From assembly GCA_016748015.1 (NCBI GenBank), contig JAAOMT010000134.1:870451-934450 (forward strand): a stretch of 64,000 bases of DNA, read 5' to 3'. A program made the translations under genes and the position numbers. Origin of the DNA: Geosiphon pyriformis (taxonomy: Eukaryota; Glomeromycota; Glomeromycetes; Archaeosporales; Geosiphonaceae). The notes beneath the pieces were generated by a model that made no database searches, was not told the DNA's origin, and saw only the letters and a list, made by a program, of their open reading frames with translations. Each line of letters begins with the position of its first letter. Positions within the stretch are counted from its first letter, which is position 1. Shown here piece after piece: positions 45,972 to 57,199 of this stretch.

Positions 45972-47674
45972 TGATTTTAAGTATTGTTATGTATATATTC
46001 AATATTATTTTTAAGTTTTAAATTATACCTTTAATATAAAAAATCTTTTTCATTTGTTATTAGGTTTTTTTTTAAAAATTAAAATTTTATAATTTAAATT
46101 TTATTGTTAATTAAAATTGATTTTTAATAAATTAAATTGTAAAAAATAATTAAACAATTGTAATAATAATAAATTTATTAATATTTTTTGTGTTAGTCTT
46201 TGTTTAATGACAATATAAATAATTTAATTAATTTTAAAAATAAAATATTTTTGTTGAACTTTATTTATTATTATAAAAATCTAAATTTTAAATAAAGTTA
46301 AACATTCAAAATTAGTATTAAAAATATATTTGGCTTTTTTATTTATATAATAATATTTAAAATATTTTTTTTTGCCAATAATTTTTGTTAAATTTCTTTT
46401 TAAAAAATATTTGTTATTAATTTTTATTTTAAAAATAATATTTTTTATGTTTATAATTATAATATTTTTTATTATTTATTCTATGTCTTTTTGGTTTATA
46501 ATAATTATACAACTTAAAAACAATAGCAAAAAAACTAAAAAATCTGTTTATTTATTAAAATTTTATAATTATATTTTTTATTTTTATTTTATTGATTTAT
46601 AATATTAATTTTAACTTTTATAAATATTAAATATATTATATTAAAGTAATTTATAATTAATCTTTTAATTAGATATTTTTTTTTATGCTTTAATTAAATA
46701 TAATCTAATTACTAATTATAATATAAAATATTAAAGATTTTACATAGCTATAACTTATATATTTTTTATATATAATTAATTATTTAAGCCAGTTAGGATT
46801 AAATTAAATTAAACTAAAATAAATTAGAAGTAAACTTATTTAATTTATTAATACAATTACTTAAATATAACTATTAAAAATAAAATAACTTAAAAACAAT
46901 TTAATTTTTTTTATATTATTTTTTAAATTAAAAAAATAAAAAAATTATATATTCAAAAATTAATTTATTAAAAAAAATAGATTTATAATACTAATAATAA
47001 TATTATTAAATTGATTAAAATTTAATTTAATTTTAAAAAAAAACAAAGTTTTTATACAAATTAGCCAAAATTATAGCAAAATTTGAAATAGTATTATTTA
47101 TTAGCTTTTATATTTAAATTTTTTCAATTATTTGCAGTTAAAAAAAGTAATTTAAATAACCAAAAAATCAATTGGTTTAACAATAAATTTAATTAAAACA
47201 GCCAAATTAGAATTTTAAAATTCCAAAAAATTTAATTGAAAATCAACTACAAATTAATAATAATAATAATAATAAAAATAATAAAGAATATAATAATAAA
47301 AAAACCAATAATATAAAAGCTTTAATATATAATTTAACACAAATAAAAAAAAATAAAAAATCTTAAGATTACTTATACACTTAAACAAAAACTTAAAAAA
47401 AAAATAATAATATTTTGTAATTTATAATTAAATAATTTAAACTTAAATATTATAACAACAATAATATTTAAAATTTTTTTATTAAATATAATACTTATTC
47501 AAAATACCAGTTTCTAAAACAATAAAATTTAAAATTTTTAAAAAGTTAAAAATTATAACAATAAAACATAAATTATAATAAAAATTATAAAAATAAAATA
47601 TAAATATATAAAATTATTAATTTAAAAAATCAAATTACTAATTTTAAAAATTATTATTATTAAAGTTTTTTTTT
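45972..47674. other. AT desert, no gene
   Basis: About 1.7 kb of nearly pure A/T with trinucleotide (AAT) runs near 47,260. It marks the sharp right border of the gene island. The 76-codon frame at 46,372 (Ile/Phe/Leu only) is a composition artefact. Confidence 0.6.
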
Positions 47675-47805
47675 TTTTTTTTATTTCATTTTATGAGTGA
47701 GGTTCAAACACTACCTAGAGCTACACATCAAAGAAATGATCTATACTAGGTGTGAATCATGCATTGTCTACATGTGACCAGCCATTCGGGCCGATCAAAA
47801 CAACA

Positions 47806-50800
47806 CTATTCAGATATATAAACTGAAACTAAATTGTCTACACCAGAAAAAAATAAACATGGTTTATGAAAACCGAAACGAACGCCCACAGTCTCAGTGA
47901 TGCCAAGCAGCTTGACAACACCAGCAGAAAACCCCGAAATCAGACCAGAGACTGAAACAGGTGTTGAACCATCCAACGGAATCAACTTGGTCTTCTCCAT
48001 GTAAGCACAATGCTTAGCACAAACCATCCAAACACCATTTCTAAAGGCAAGACCAAGAGAGCGCACAAACTTAACCACCTCTAATCCTGCAATTTTGGGA
48101 TCACGGAACACAGAAACAGTCTTGCGAAACCAATTATTAAACACAAAACCCTTGCATAGAGCCACAAACACAGGGAAATCAAAAGCACAAGATAACAAAA
48201 GCTGCATTACAACTAATGAGAAGAGTGACAAACCAGTAAGAGCCTTCCAAGAAGCCACATAAGAATTCAAAATCCAATTACGAGCAGAATTGTCAACCTT
48301 ACAAAAGAACACATGGTCTGAAGACTCCACATCACCACAATATAAACACAACACATTAGGGTAACATTTATTATAAAGATGCTTCCTCACAGCAACAGGT
48401 AACTGGTGATGCAGAGCCTTCATGAAATAGGTACGAGCATTAGCTGAGGGCCTGCTAGTGAAGCCGGTGGCCATGTACAAGTCAGGATGCCAGACCATAA
48501 AAGAGCGGGACCAGTCAACATCAAAAAGCAAATCATCTTTTAAAAACCTAGCACCAGAACCAACTTCTCAGCGTGCACGACAAATCGATCGGCAGATATC
48601 ATGAACAAAGTGTCTCAAATTGCCCGAAACCACACCACCATCAGTCACCAGAAAATGTTCATTCAAGCGAGAATGCAGATGCCAACTGGAAAAAGAGACA
48701 ATGCCAGCAATCTCATCAGCACGCTCATTACCAGAAACGCCAGAGTGACTCTTGACTTTGTGCCAACTAACTCTCAAATTTTTACTACAAATAACATTAG
48801 CGATATGCTGACACTTGACCCAACACTGATTGCAAAAGTCAGGACACACAAGATCTATTTCTGACTTATAAGCACTCAAAGCAGACTGACTATCAGAAAA
48901 CACGCGAACGGAACAGAACAAAGGGACACATTCCATGGCCAACGCAATAGTCTGCAATTCCGCAAGGGTGAATGACATCAAGCCTGATACACCAACTCCC
49001 AAACCCAAACCAATATTTTCGAAAAAAGCAGCAGCACCAGCTCTACAGCCAGCAGTACCCAAACTTCTCAAAGATCCATCTGTGTAAACAGACAAGCTAC
49101 CAGAAACGACCTGAGAAAGATGACTACAAACAGAAGCATAATCAGCAAAACCAAGAATATCTTGATAAACAGCACTATCTGAGACAAACTGATCATTAGA
49201 AAGGAGAGAAGCATCATTGAGAAACGCAGTAGCAAGCCTGAACCATTCTAGAACAGGGCTATGGGAGTCCAGCCTCTTTTACCACTTGAAGGTATACCAG
49301 TCAAAGATGGCATCATGATGATCACAAAGTTGATCAACAAAGACAACACCAAACCATCGGAGAGAAGGAAGAAACTTGGAAAACTTAGATTCGCCCAAAA
49401 CAGTAGACATAGGTGCACTGCCACTAGACTGAAAAGAACTAACAAAAAATCCATTCAAAGACAAATTGCAGTCAAGAAAATACAGACCAAGTCTGCCAAA
49501 AAGTTGTTGGAAGCACTGATATTAACTCAAACAGGAGAATTTAATGGATAAATAGGACGCCAACACCAAACTTGCAAGTCATGAGATCTGTGAGAAAATA
49601 AGCAACCCAAGATTCCACCAGAGTTCACAAAACTGACAAGAAAGGCCACTTTACACTTAGACTGTACCTGCGAGAAAGATTTCAAACCATAAAATGAAAA
49701 GTGGTGCAGCATATCACTGGAAAAATCAAGCGGAAGACCAGACTTAAGCTTCAAGTCCTTGCAGACCAGAGCATCCCACTTGGCACAAACACCAACCAGT
49801 ATAAAACTAAATTGTGTCTGATAACTGATTATGGGCTGGAGAACTGCTAACACCAAGTATAGGAATTGTTTATCTGAAATAGCTTTTCTCAGAACCAAAT
49901 TGATGAAAAAGTGAACGTCTGAATGTGTTTTAGCCAAACTCAGCTTTGAAAGACCCTCAGTTGAAAGAAAAATACCCAGATACCAATGAGATTTCCCCTT
50001 CTTGGCAACAGAAATGGGTGAGCCGCTAATAGAAAGGGAGAAACTGCTGACTCTGCTATTGATGGGAATGGCTACTGTTTTGTCATTGTTAATAGAGATA
50101 TCATTGACCCGAAAAAATTCACTGGCGATATTGAGAATGTGCTGAGTGGCAGCTTGACTGTTACCAACCCAAATTGTATCATCGACAAAAACACCAGTGG
50201 CAAAAAAGGAAAAAAGTCCAGCCTGAGTCTCAGCACACCCATTTTTAGAGATAAAGTACGAATTCAGCCTATACCCACACACACTCTCCTGACATTTGAC
50301 TTCACACAACAAAGAATCATAGAAAATGCACCACAGAAGGGGGGAAAAAACTTCTCCCTGATCTAAGCCATCATACACATGATAACCACCAGTCAAACCA
50401 AAATCCATCATCACTCGATTGGTGCAACTTCTGTGTATACTACCAAAAAACCGAATAAACTTGTTGTACATCTTAATCCTGACCAGGCTTTTTTCAAAAT
50501 GCTCCCAGCCAACTGAATCATAAGCCTTCCTCATATCCTGCAACACCAGCCAGAGCTCACAGTTCTTTTCCAGAGCATCCTCAATTACTGAACCAATCGC
50601 AAAAATAGGAGACTAAGTAGTCATACTCTTCAAAACTGAAAAATTGTTCCCATGAAGAACATTAAAAGTACTGCATGCAGTAGAAATCCTATCAGAAAGA
50701 ACCTTGGAAAGAATTTTGCGAGCTGTTTTGATCAAAGCAATAGAACATGTGTTTGTCAGAACACCCTCCCACTCATAAGGCTTGGGAATCATCGAAACCC

Positions 50801-52532
50801 AGACCTCTTTCCATGGGCCGGGCACTAATTCACCAGCCAAGCAAGCATTCAAAAGCACCAACAACATCTCCAAGACAGACCTATCACAATGTTTCCAAAG
50901 CTCATTTGAGATACCCGACAGACTAGTAGCTTTGCCATCAGGAAGGACAGAAACCACCCCAAACAACTCATCAAAACCAATCAGACACATCACCTCTGAA
51001 AAAGCCTTATCAAAAACATACTCCAAAGGCCGATATTGGTGACATCAATTGCTTGACATATCATCAACCACCTGACACTTCCTAGTCCAACCCTCCATGA
51101 TCATATCCACCTTGCTCATAACCTGATCAGGCTCCAAAACCAGCTCACTTTCAACAACCAAGTGGTCAAGCACCACTTTATAAAATGAGTGCTCCAGCAC
51201 ACTCCTTATTGTATGACCTTTATTGACTTCAAAGCTTTCTATTCTCCTATCTATGATTGATCTAATGTTAGCCTCCTTGGCATTTTGAGACTCAATGAGC
51301 TTAGATGCACGATATGATTTCCGAGTGCTTGAGAGAGCAAAAAGGATATGACCAGAGTTCATACCAGAATCCATCAGGTCCCGAATGATTAAAGTCTTAA
51401 CACTGTTCAAAGAAGCCCAACAATCCATAAAAAAAGCAAAACCAACAACATCTCTCTTATGCAATGCCTTGATAATCTTAGAAACCAAAAGCTCTAATTT
51501 GTGAAACTTCGAGGATTCCTTGGAGAAAACTCTACCAAAGTTCTTGAACCATTTTTTTTTGAAAGTACCATCAGCTGAAAGCACCATGACCTCGCAAATG
51601 ATGTCCCACATCACATTCAGATCTGAGAATCTTACAGAGGTGGCAAACTTATCTGAGAACATTGCTGTGTTGACCAAAGTGGCACTTCTGAAATTGTCCC
51701 ATTTACTCTCATCAGCGTCCCTAATGTTAAACTTCTATTGATCTCTATTCATCTGCCTACGAAGAGAGTTCAAATGCATATCCAAAAGTCCACCCAAACC
51801 CACAGACACACAAACTGCTTGATGATTAGTATCAAAATACTCACTAACATCCAAAACGTCTCGGCTCACTATCACATTGACCAAATTTGATGAAATGAAC
51901 ACATAATCAATAGTTCTTACAACACCCCTTGAATTTTTCCAAATAAGACTTTTTGCCAATGAATTCCCTGCTAGAGAATTGACCATTCCCAAATCCAAAC
52001 ACTTCTTAAAACTAGCACACCTGTAAGAGCCATCTTTGTTGAAATCACCACCCAAAATGACAAAAGAAGACTCATTCACAGCCCTAGCTATCAGGGAATT
52101 GACTTTACTGGCTTGAGAGAAATGGGCTGCCAGAGAAGCACCAGCATAAAGTCCCAAAATTGATACCGAAAGTTTGTTCTTAAAAAGCAACTTAATTGAG
52201 AGAAGCCAACCAGGCACCTCAGAAACCTTATACACATGGCAAGCCAGAGAATTGTCTACAACAATAGCAACACCCAAATCCAGATTACCAGAATCTTGAC
52301 CTGAGGTAAAGACTCGAACACCATCAAACTTAGTTGCAATCCATGGATGGACCTTACCCTTTAGCTTGGTCTTGGTAACAATAGAAATCAAATTGTTCAT
52401 ATCCTTGTGCCAATGAATGACATCTTCCTGTTTTGCAGGATTGTTCATACCTCTGACATTACACGTGGCAATTTTCCAAATTAAGTGAGTTATTAAGAAG
52501 ACAGGGAAACCGACAAACCCGAACCAGAGCAC
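47806..52532 (-). pseudogene. LINE ORF2 pseudogene (endonuclease, reverse transcriptase, RNase H, CCHC), copy 2
   Basis: Endonuclease: WKIATCNVRGMNN, TKTKLKG (family TETKLK), VILGGDFNKDG, IDYVFISSN and FDTNHQAV (copy 1 has TDHK), so two catalytic acids are changed by G-to-A. Reverse transcriptase from about 50,550: QDMRKAYDSVGWEHF, GLDQGEVFSPLLW and the FVDDTIWV catalytic box are intact. RNase H: SVYTDGSL, LAELQTIAL, FSDSQSAL, HKVKSHSGVSGNERADEI, with all catalytic residues intact. C-terminal CLYCGDVESSDHVFFC (CCHC). Stops at 51,735, 51,045, 50,613, 49,279 and 48,568 replace Trp, Trp, Gln, Trp and Trp; one frameshift lies between 49,527 and 49,464. Confidence 0.88.
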
Positions 52533-54454
52533 AGAATATTTAACTTATCCAAAACTGAACCAACTGAGACCTCCAAAGCAATCAATTTTGTTTCCAAACC
52601 ATCCACTTTGGCAGTGAGAACTTTGGAACTACTAGAGCTGAGCTCAACAACAGCATCATGAATGACGGACGGAGGAGTACCAGACGAGACCAAAGCAGAA
52701 TCCATAATCATATCAGAATTCACATTAGAAGTCAAAGTCTCAGAAACAGCAGGAAAAAGGCTCAGAGAAGGAGTCGCCACAGGAACTAAATCAATGGATT
52801 CTAGTCAAACCAAAATGCCAGAGACGCAGTCAGTCAAAAGTTCTAAAGAGTGCTCCAAAATTGCCAGCCAGTCATTTAAATGAGAAATGATAGGAGAGTC
52901 AGTTATCATTGAAGAAAGAACCAAACCAGAATGCAAACCAGCACCAATCAAACCAGAGGAGATCACACGAGAAGAAGAGCCACCAGCAACTTGGGCCTAT
53001 GTTTTACCACCAAATAAGACTGGACAAGCAATAGGAGCCAACTTTTTCTTATATATTCCAGCTAGACAAATCCAATTTTGCTCAGAAACCACCCTTTTCT
53101 CTCAAACACCAGAATACTCACCCAAGGAACAGTTGACCATAACATGACCAAATTGTTTACAATAAGTGCAACTGGCCAAAGAAAAACCAACCCAATGCAA
53201 ACTCACACCTTTGAAAACTGGAACAGTACCAATAGCAGCCAATTTGGATGCCTTATTACCAAAACAAATTACAGCACATCTATCATGAACATATGAATTA
53301 GGATTACAGCCAATGTAACAAGTCTTCCCACTGTATAATTTCAACAAACTAGAGAGGTCATGGGCATTGGTGCCAATTGGAAGAGTATAAAGCAAAGCCT
53401 GATGCTAATCTCTCGATACCCACATCTGTTTATCATCGATTGCCAAAGCCATACACACTGAATCCTTTCCCATGAAGACCGACTATTTAGAAGTGACCAG
53501 ACTAGCTACTTCAGATGACTCAAATTTGACCAAGGCCTTTTGCCAAAGACCAATCAGCTGCATTTTGATTGAAACAATCTTGCCAAATTTGGAAAAGACT
53601 GACTCCACTGCCAATCTGAAAAGATCCACTGGGATCTCCTTGACTATCACTTTCCAATTCAAACGAATGTTTACATTTTTGAGATTATCATTCACAATGA
53701 TTTTTTCACAGATTGCCAACTCTCTGGCCTTAACCAAACTAGACTTACTTGTGAAAGTTGACCTAATGACTTCAGGAAATTTTGAGGGAGTTGAAACACC
53801 CCCAAAACCATCAATTTTATAAAAAATCTTTTTGATCTTAAATAACTTATTACTATTTGACTTTCCAGGCACAGCTGACAACTCCATATCCAAAGCGAAA
53901 AATCTTACTGGCTCGAAATGATGACACTCTAAACCACGTGACTTGGGCGGCAGCAACTGATTGGACCCAACAAATGTGCAAGGAGAGAGCTCCAAAACAC
54001 TATTGTCATCATTTTCTAAGTTGAAAGAAGGTTGTTTCGGCGGCTTGTCTAAGACATACGTCCTCATCCTTGTCTTCCTTGGAGTAGCATCATCCATTAA
54101 GTTGTCATTTCCAGAGGTGTTGGAATCGATGTAACTAGTTTCTTCAGCAACCAAGTTTTCCATATTCTTCAAGTCGGACACCTCGCTGATGTTGTTACTC
54201 TCGTTCTCTACTTCACTACTCCAAGATACCTTACATTCACCGCCATTAGCCAGCAACGGGTCTGTATACAAAAGTCCAGCTGAAGAATCTACCATGGTAC
54301 TGGACACGACAGGTTTTCTCACTTTCTTAAAAGAGACACCACAAGAGTAAACACTCTCAATGCGAGCCTTCTTCTTAGAGCCTGACCAGGACCCCAACCC
54401 AGTCAAAATTGAGCCCAAAACACCAGCAGAAGAGTCAGCCGGATTCATAGTCAC
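52493..54454 (-). pseudogene. LINE ORF1 pseudogene, copy 2
   Basis: ATG at 54,454 (MTMNPADSSAG). Order: acidic Ser/Asn-rich N-terminal third; RRM-like fold (WKVIVKEIPVDLFRLAVESV, about 53,640-53,580); second RRM-like fold (LYTLPIGTNAHDLSSLL); CCHC knuckle CTYCKQFGHVMVNC (CX2CX4HX4C, about 53,130-53,175); Ser/Val-rich tail ending SVSLSS-stop. Premature stops at 53,483 (TAG where copy 1 has Trp), between 53,480 and 53,395, and after the knuckle are all explained by Trp, Gln or Arg codons changed by transitions. The tail overlaps the start of ORF2. Confidence 0.85.
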
Positions 54455-54590
54455 AAATATAGGTGTGTCTAAAAAAATAGCGATGAAAACAAAAGGGAAA
54501 AGGAATAAAGGAAATGTACTTCTTTAGCAGAATAACTTTGCTTTCGGTGTGGCCAGAGGATTGACAAGAGAAAGCCTTAACCAAAAAAAA

Positions 54591-55320
54591 ATTTAAAGTT
54601 TTTTTGTTTTTTTTTTATGTTATTAATATTATTTTATTGTTAATTTTATTGTTAATAAAAACTAATAAATCTTTAATAAGCTAATTAATCTTTCAAAATA
54701 TTTTTCTATATTTTAGACTATATTTACTATTAAATTTATAATAAAATAGCCAATTTTATACTAATTACTTTATATAGTTATTTTGCAATAAAAGTTAACT
54801 TTTTTACAAAAAATTTTATTTGTAAACTTTTCAAATAATATGTAGTTATTTTGCTATAAAAGTTTGTTTTTTTACAAAAAATTTTAATTGACTACTTAAT
54901 AATATTAAAAAGATAAAAATTAAAAAAAATTAAAAAATTAAAAAAATATATTTAAAAAAATTGGTTTAAATTTAGGTTTAAAAGTTTTAATAATTATTAA
55001 AATTGATAGTTAATTAATTTTAATTTGTTAATTTAGAATAAATAATTTTAAAATAGTAATAATTAGAGTAATTTGTAGTAACCAATTATTACTTCTAATA
55101 AAAATATTTCTAGTTAAGATATATTTTCTTAAAAAAAGTTTTTTTTTTATAATTTATTATAATACTATTTTATAATTTAACATTTTTTTTTCTTAATATT
55201 TTGGTTAATTAAAGATATATTTTATTAAACTATAAATTATTTTTGGAAATTATTAATTATTTTAATAAACTGTTAAAAATTTTGTCAAAATTTTAAATAT
55301 TATATTGTTTGAAATATTAC
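54591..55320. other. AT-rich spacer between head-to-head LINEs
   Basis: Nearly pure A/T. It may contain the heavily decayed front part of the plus-strand LINE that becomes readable at about 55,320, but alignment by eye is not reliable. Confidence 0.5.
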
Positions 55321-55372
55321 ATAATTTAATCATTATAATTTAGTTATATTTGTGTTCTGTATAAATTAAGTT

Positions 55373-57058
55373 ATGACTGGTATGGTTCGCATTTTCCTTG
55401 ATTGCAATTTGTCTTTGGGTGGCTCTTTGGCCAGTGCTTTTCAGTTTCATGACAGGGTTCTTATGTCTGTTATTCTTGGCGAGTCTTTATTTTTTAAGTT
55501 TTTACCTTCTTTCCAGCATTTTGGTATTGCCTTTGTGGATCAACTTCATAATCATTATGGTGTTGTTTTTAGCTAGTGTACCTTTAAGTGGTGGAAGAAG
55601 CTGAACTCTCATGGCCTGGTTCCTGAATGGTTCGATCTTTCTATTGCATTTCTTATGGCTTCTCATTCATCTTCTACAGTCTCAGTTGGTGCTGGTCCTC
55701 TTAACTTTTGTGAGTCTAATAATTTTGTGGCTGCTCATGGTCATCTTTCCCAGATTGACATCAATAGTTTGTCTGTATATACAGATAATTTTTTGAAGTA
55801 TTTGGGCACAGCTGATTGTAGAGCTGGGGCTGCTGTTTTTTTTGAGAACATTGATTTGGGTTTGGGTATCAGTGTTCAGGGTTTAGTGTCATTTACTTTA
55901 GCAAAATTACAGACTATAGCATTGGCTTTGGAGTGCATGCTTGCAGCTTGTTTTGTTAATTTGTTTTCAGATAGTCAAGTGGTTTTAGATGCTTGTAGGT
56001 CTGAATTAAGCTTGATGTGTTCTGACTTTTGCAATCAATGTTGGGTTGAGCATCGGCATATTTGGAATGTTATTCACAGTAAGAATTTGAGAGTTAGTTG
56101 GCACAAAGTCAAAAGCCACTTTGGCATTTTAGGGAATGACCACGCTAATAGCATTGCTGATGCTGCATCTCTATCTGGGTGGTATTTTCCTTCTTGCATG
56201 GATAGACACTTTTTGTTGGCAGATGGTGGTGTTGTTTCTGGTAATTTTAGACACTTTGTTCGAGATGTTTGTCATGTAGTTTGTCGTGCATGCTGGGAGG
56301 TCGGTTCTGGTTTTGGATTTCTAGCTAGTAGTTTGTGTTTAGATGTTAACTGGCTCAGTTCTTCTAGGGTTTGGCATCCTGATTTGCATATGGCTGCTGG
56401 TTTTACTAGCAGGCTCATAGCTGATACTCGCACTTATCTTATAAAGGCTTTGCATCATTGGCTTTCTGTGACTGTTCAGAAGCGTATTTACAATAAATGT
56501 TACCCTAGTGTTCTGTGTCTGTATTGTGGTGAGGTGGAGGTTTCTGATCATGTGTTTTCTTGTGTGGCTGATAATTCGGCTTGTTGTCAGGTTCTGGAAT
56601 CCTGCATGTCTTCTTGGAAGTTACTTTCTGGGCTCTTTCTTCCCTCTTCAATTGTGTTGCAGTTTATGTCAACCTGTGCTTTGGATTTGCTGGTTTCCTC
56701 AGCTCTTTACAAGGGTTTTGTTTTCGATGGATGGCTTCAGGAGACTGTTACTGTCTTCCATGATCCCAAAGTTGCTGGTGTTAAAATTACTGATTTTATG
56801 CGCTCTCTATGCTCTGTTTTTAGGAATAATATTTGGTTGGTTCATACCAAGCATCGTGCTTTTATGAAAAAGAATGGCCTGATCCCAGCAAACAGATCAA
56901 TTCCCATCTCAGTTTTTGGTTCAGTTTCGAAGTTGTTGCCTGGTGTGATTAAATTGCTTGGTGTTACTAAAGCCTTTGGCATCTTTTTTGGCTTTCACAA
57001 GTCTTGTTCATTTTTTTCGGATATTGGTAACATGGTTTCTGTTAATATAGTTGTATAG
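55373..57058 (+). pseudogene. LINE ORF2 3' part: RNase H and CCHC, one stop
   Basis: A single stop (TAG at 55,574-55,576) splits 55,373-57,058; the frame otherwise runs 467 codons from 55,655. RNase H is recognisable but its acids are changed: SVYTDNF for the family YTDGS, LAKLQT for AELQT (Glu to Lys), FSDSQ intact, GNDHANSIAD with Asp to Asn near the C-terminal site. The zinc motif CLYCGEVEVSDHVFSC is intact. Despite the long frame the enzyme would be dead. The open frame persists because this copy has fewer mutations. Confidence 0.85.
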
Positions 57059-57190
57059 TGTTGTCCTGACTGGCTTGAATAACTGGTCACATGTAGTTAA
57101 GTGCATGATTTATGCCTAGTTTAGATCATTTCATTGATGTATTGTTCTAGGTAGTATTTGGACCTCACTTATTAAATGTAATAAAAAAAA
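57059..57190 (+). repeat. LINE 3' UTR with conserved stem-loop, copy 3
   Basis: Best-preserved 3' UTR. It contains a possible hairpin at 57,115-57,151: outer stem CCTAG/CTAGG and inner stem TAGATCA/TGATGTA around a six-base loop. The block ends CTCACTTATTAAATG plus an A run. Confidence 0.7.
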
Positions 57191-57199
57191 AAAATTAAG

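Larger units (their letters stand above)
47675..54590 (-). mobile_element. LINE (APE endonuclease type), copy 2, nearly full length
   Basis: The best LINE in the window, on the minus strand: 5' UTR (about 54,590-54,455), ORF1 (54,454-52,493), ORF2 (52,532-47,806, overlapping ORF1 by 40 bases in another frame), then the shared 3' UTR and a terminal A-rich tract (T run on the plus strand near 47,665-47,685). Domain order in ORF2 is endonuclease, reverse transcriptase, RNase H, CCHC. This order is that of I/Tad-group LINEs. A few stops and one frameshift inactivate it. Confidence 0.9.
55320..57195 (+). mobile_element. LINE copy 3, 5'-truncated (RNase H to 3' end)
   Basis: The plus strand becomes readable as LINE ORF2 at VMTGMVRIFLDCNLSLGG (about 55,370), just before RNase H. 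It runs through the C-terminal CCHC to the stop at 57,056-57,058 and the common 3' UTR, ending in an A run at about 57,190. Truncation at the 5' side is usual for LINE insertions, though the upstream AT-rich stretch may be a more decayed part of the same copy. Confidence 0.85.

Noticed and set aside
46372-46602. 76-codon frame rich in Ile, Phe and Leu
   Set aside because: Pure A/T composition produces such frames by chance; no motif, no context.
48573-49551. Plus-strand frames over the RNase H region of LINE copy 2
   Set aside because: Antisense of a recognisable RNase H; no family match.
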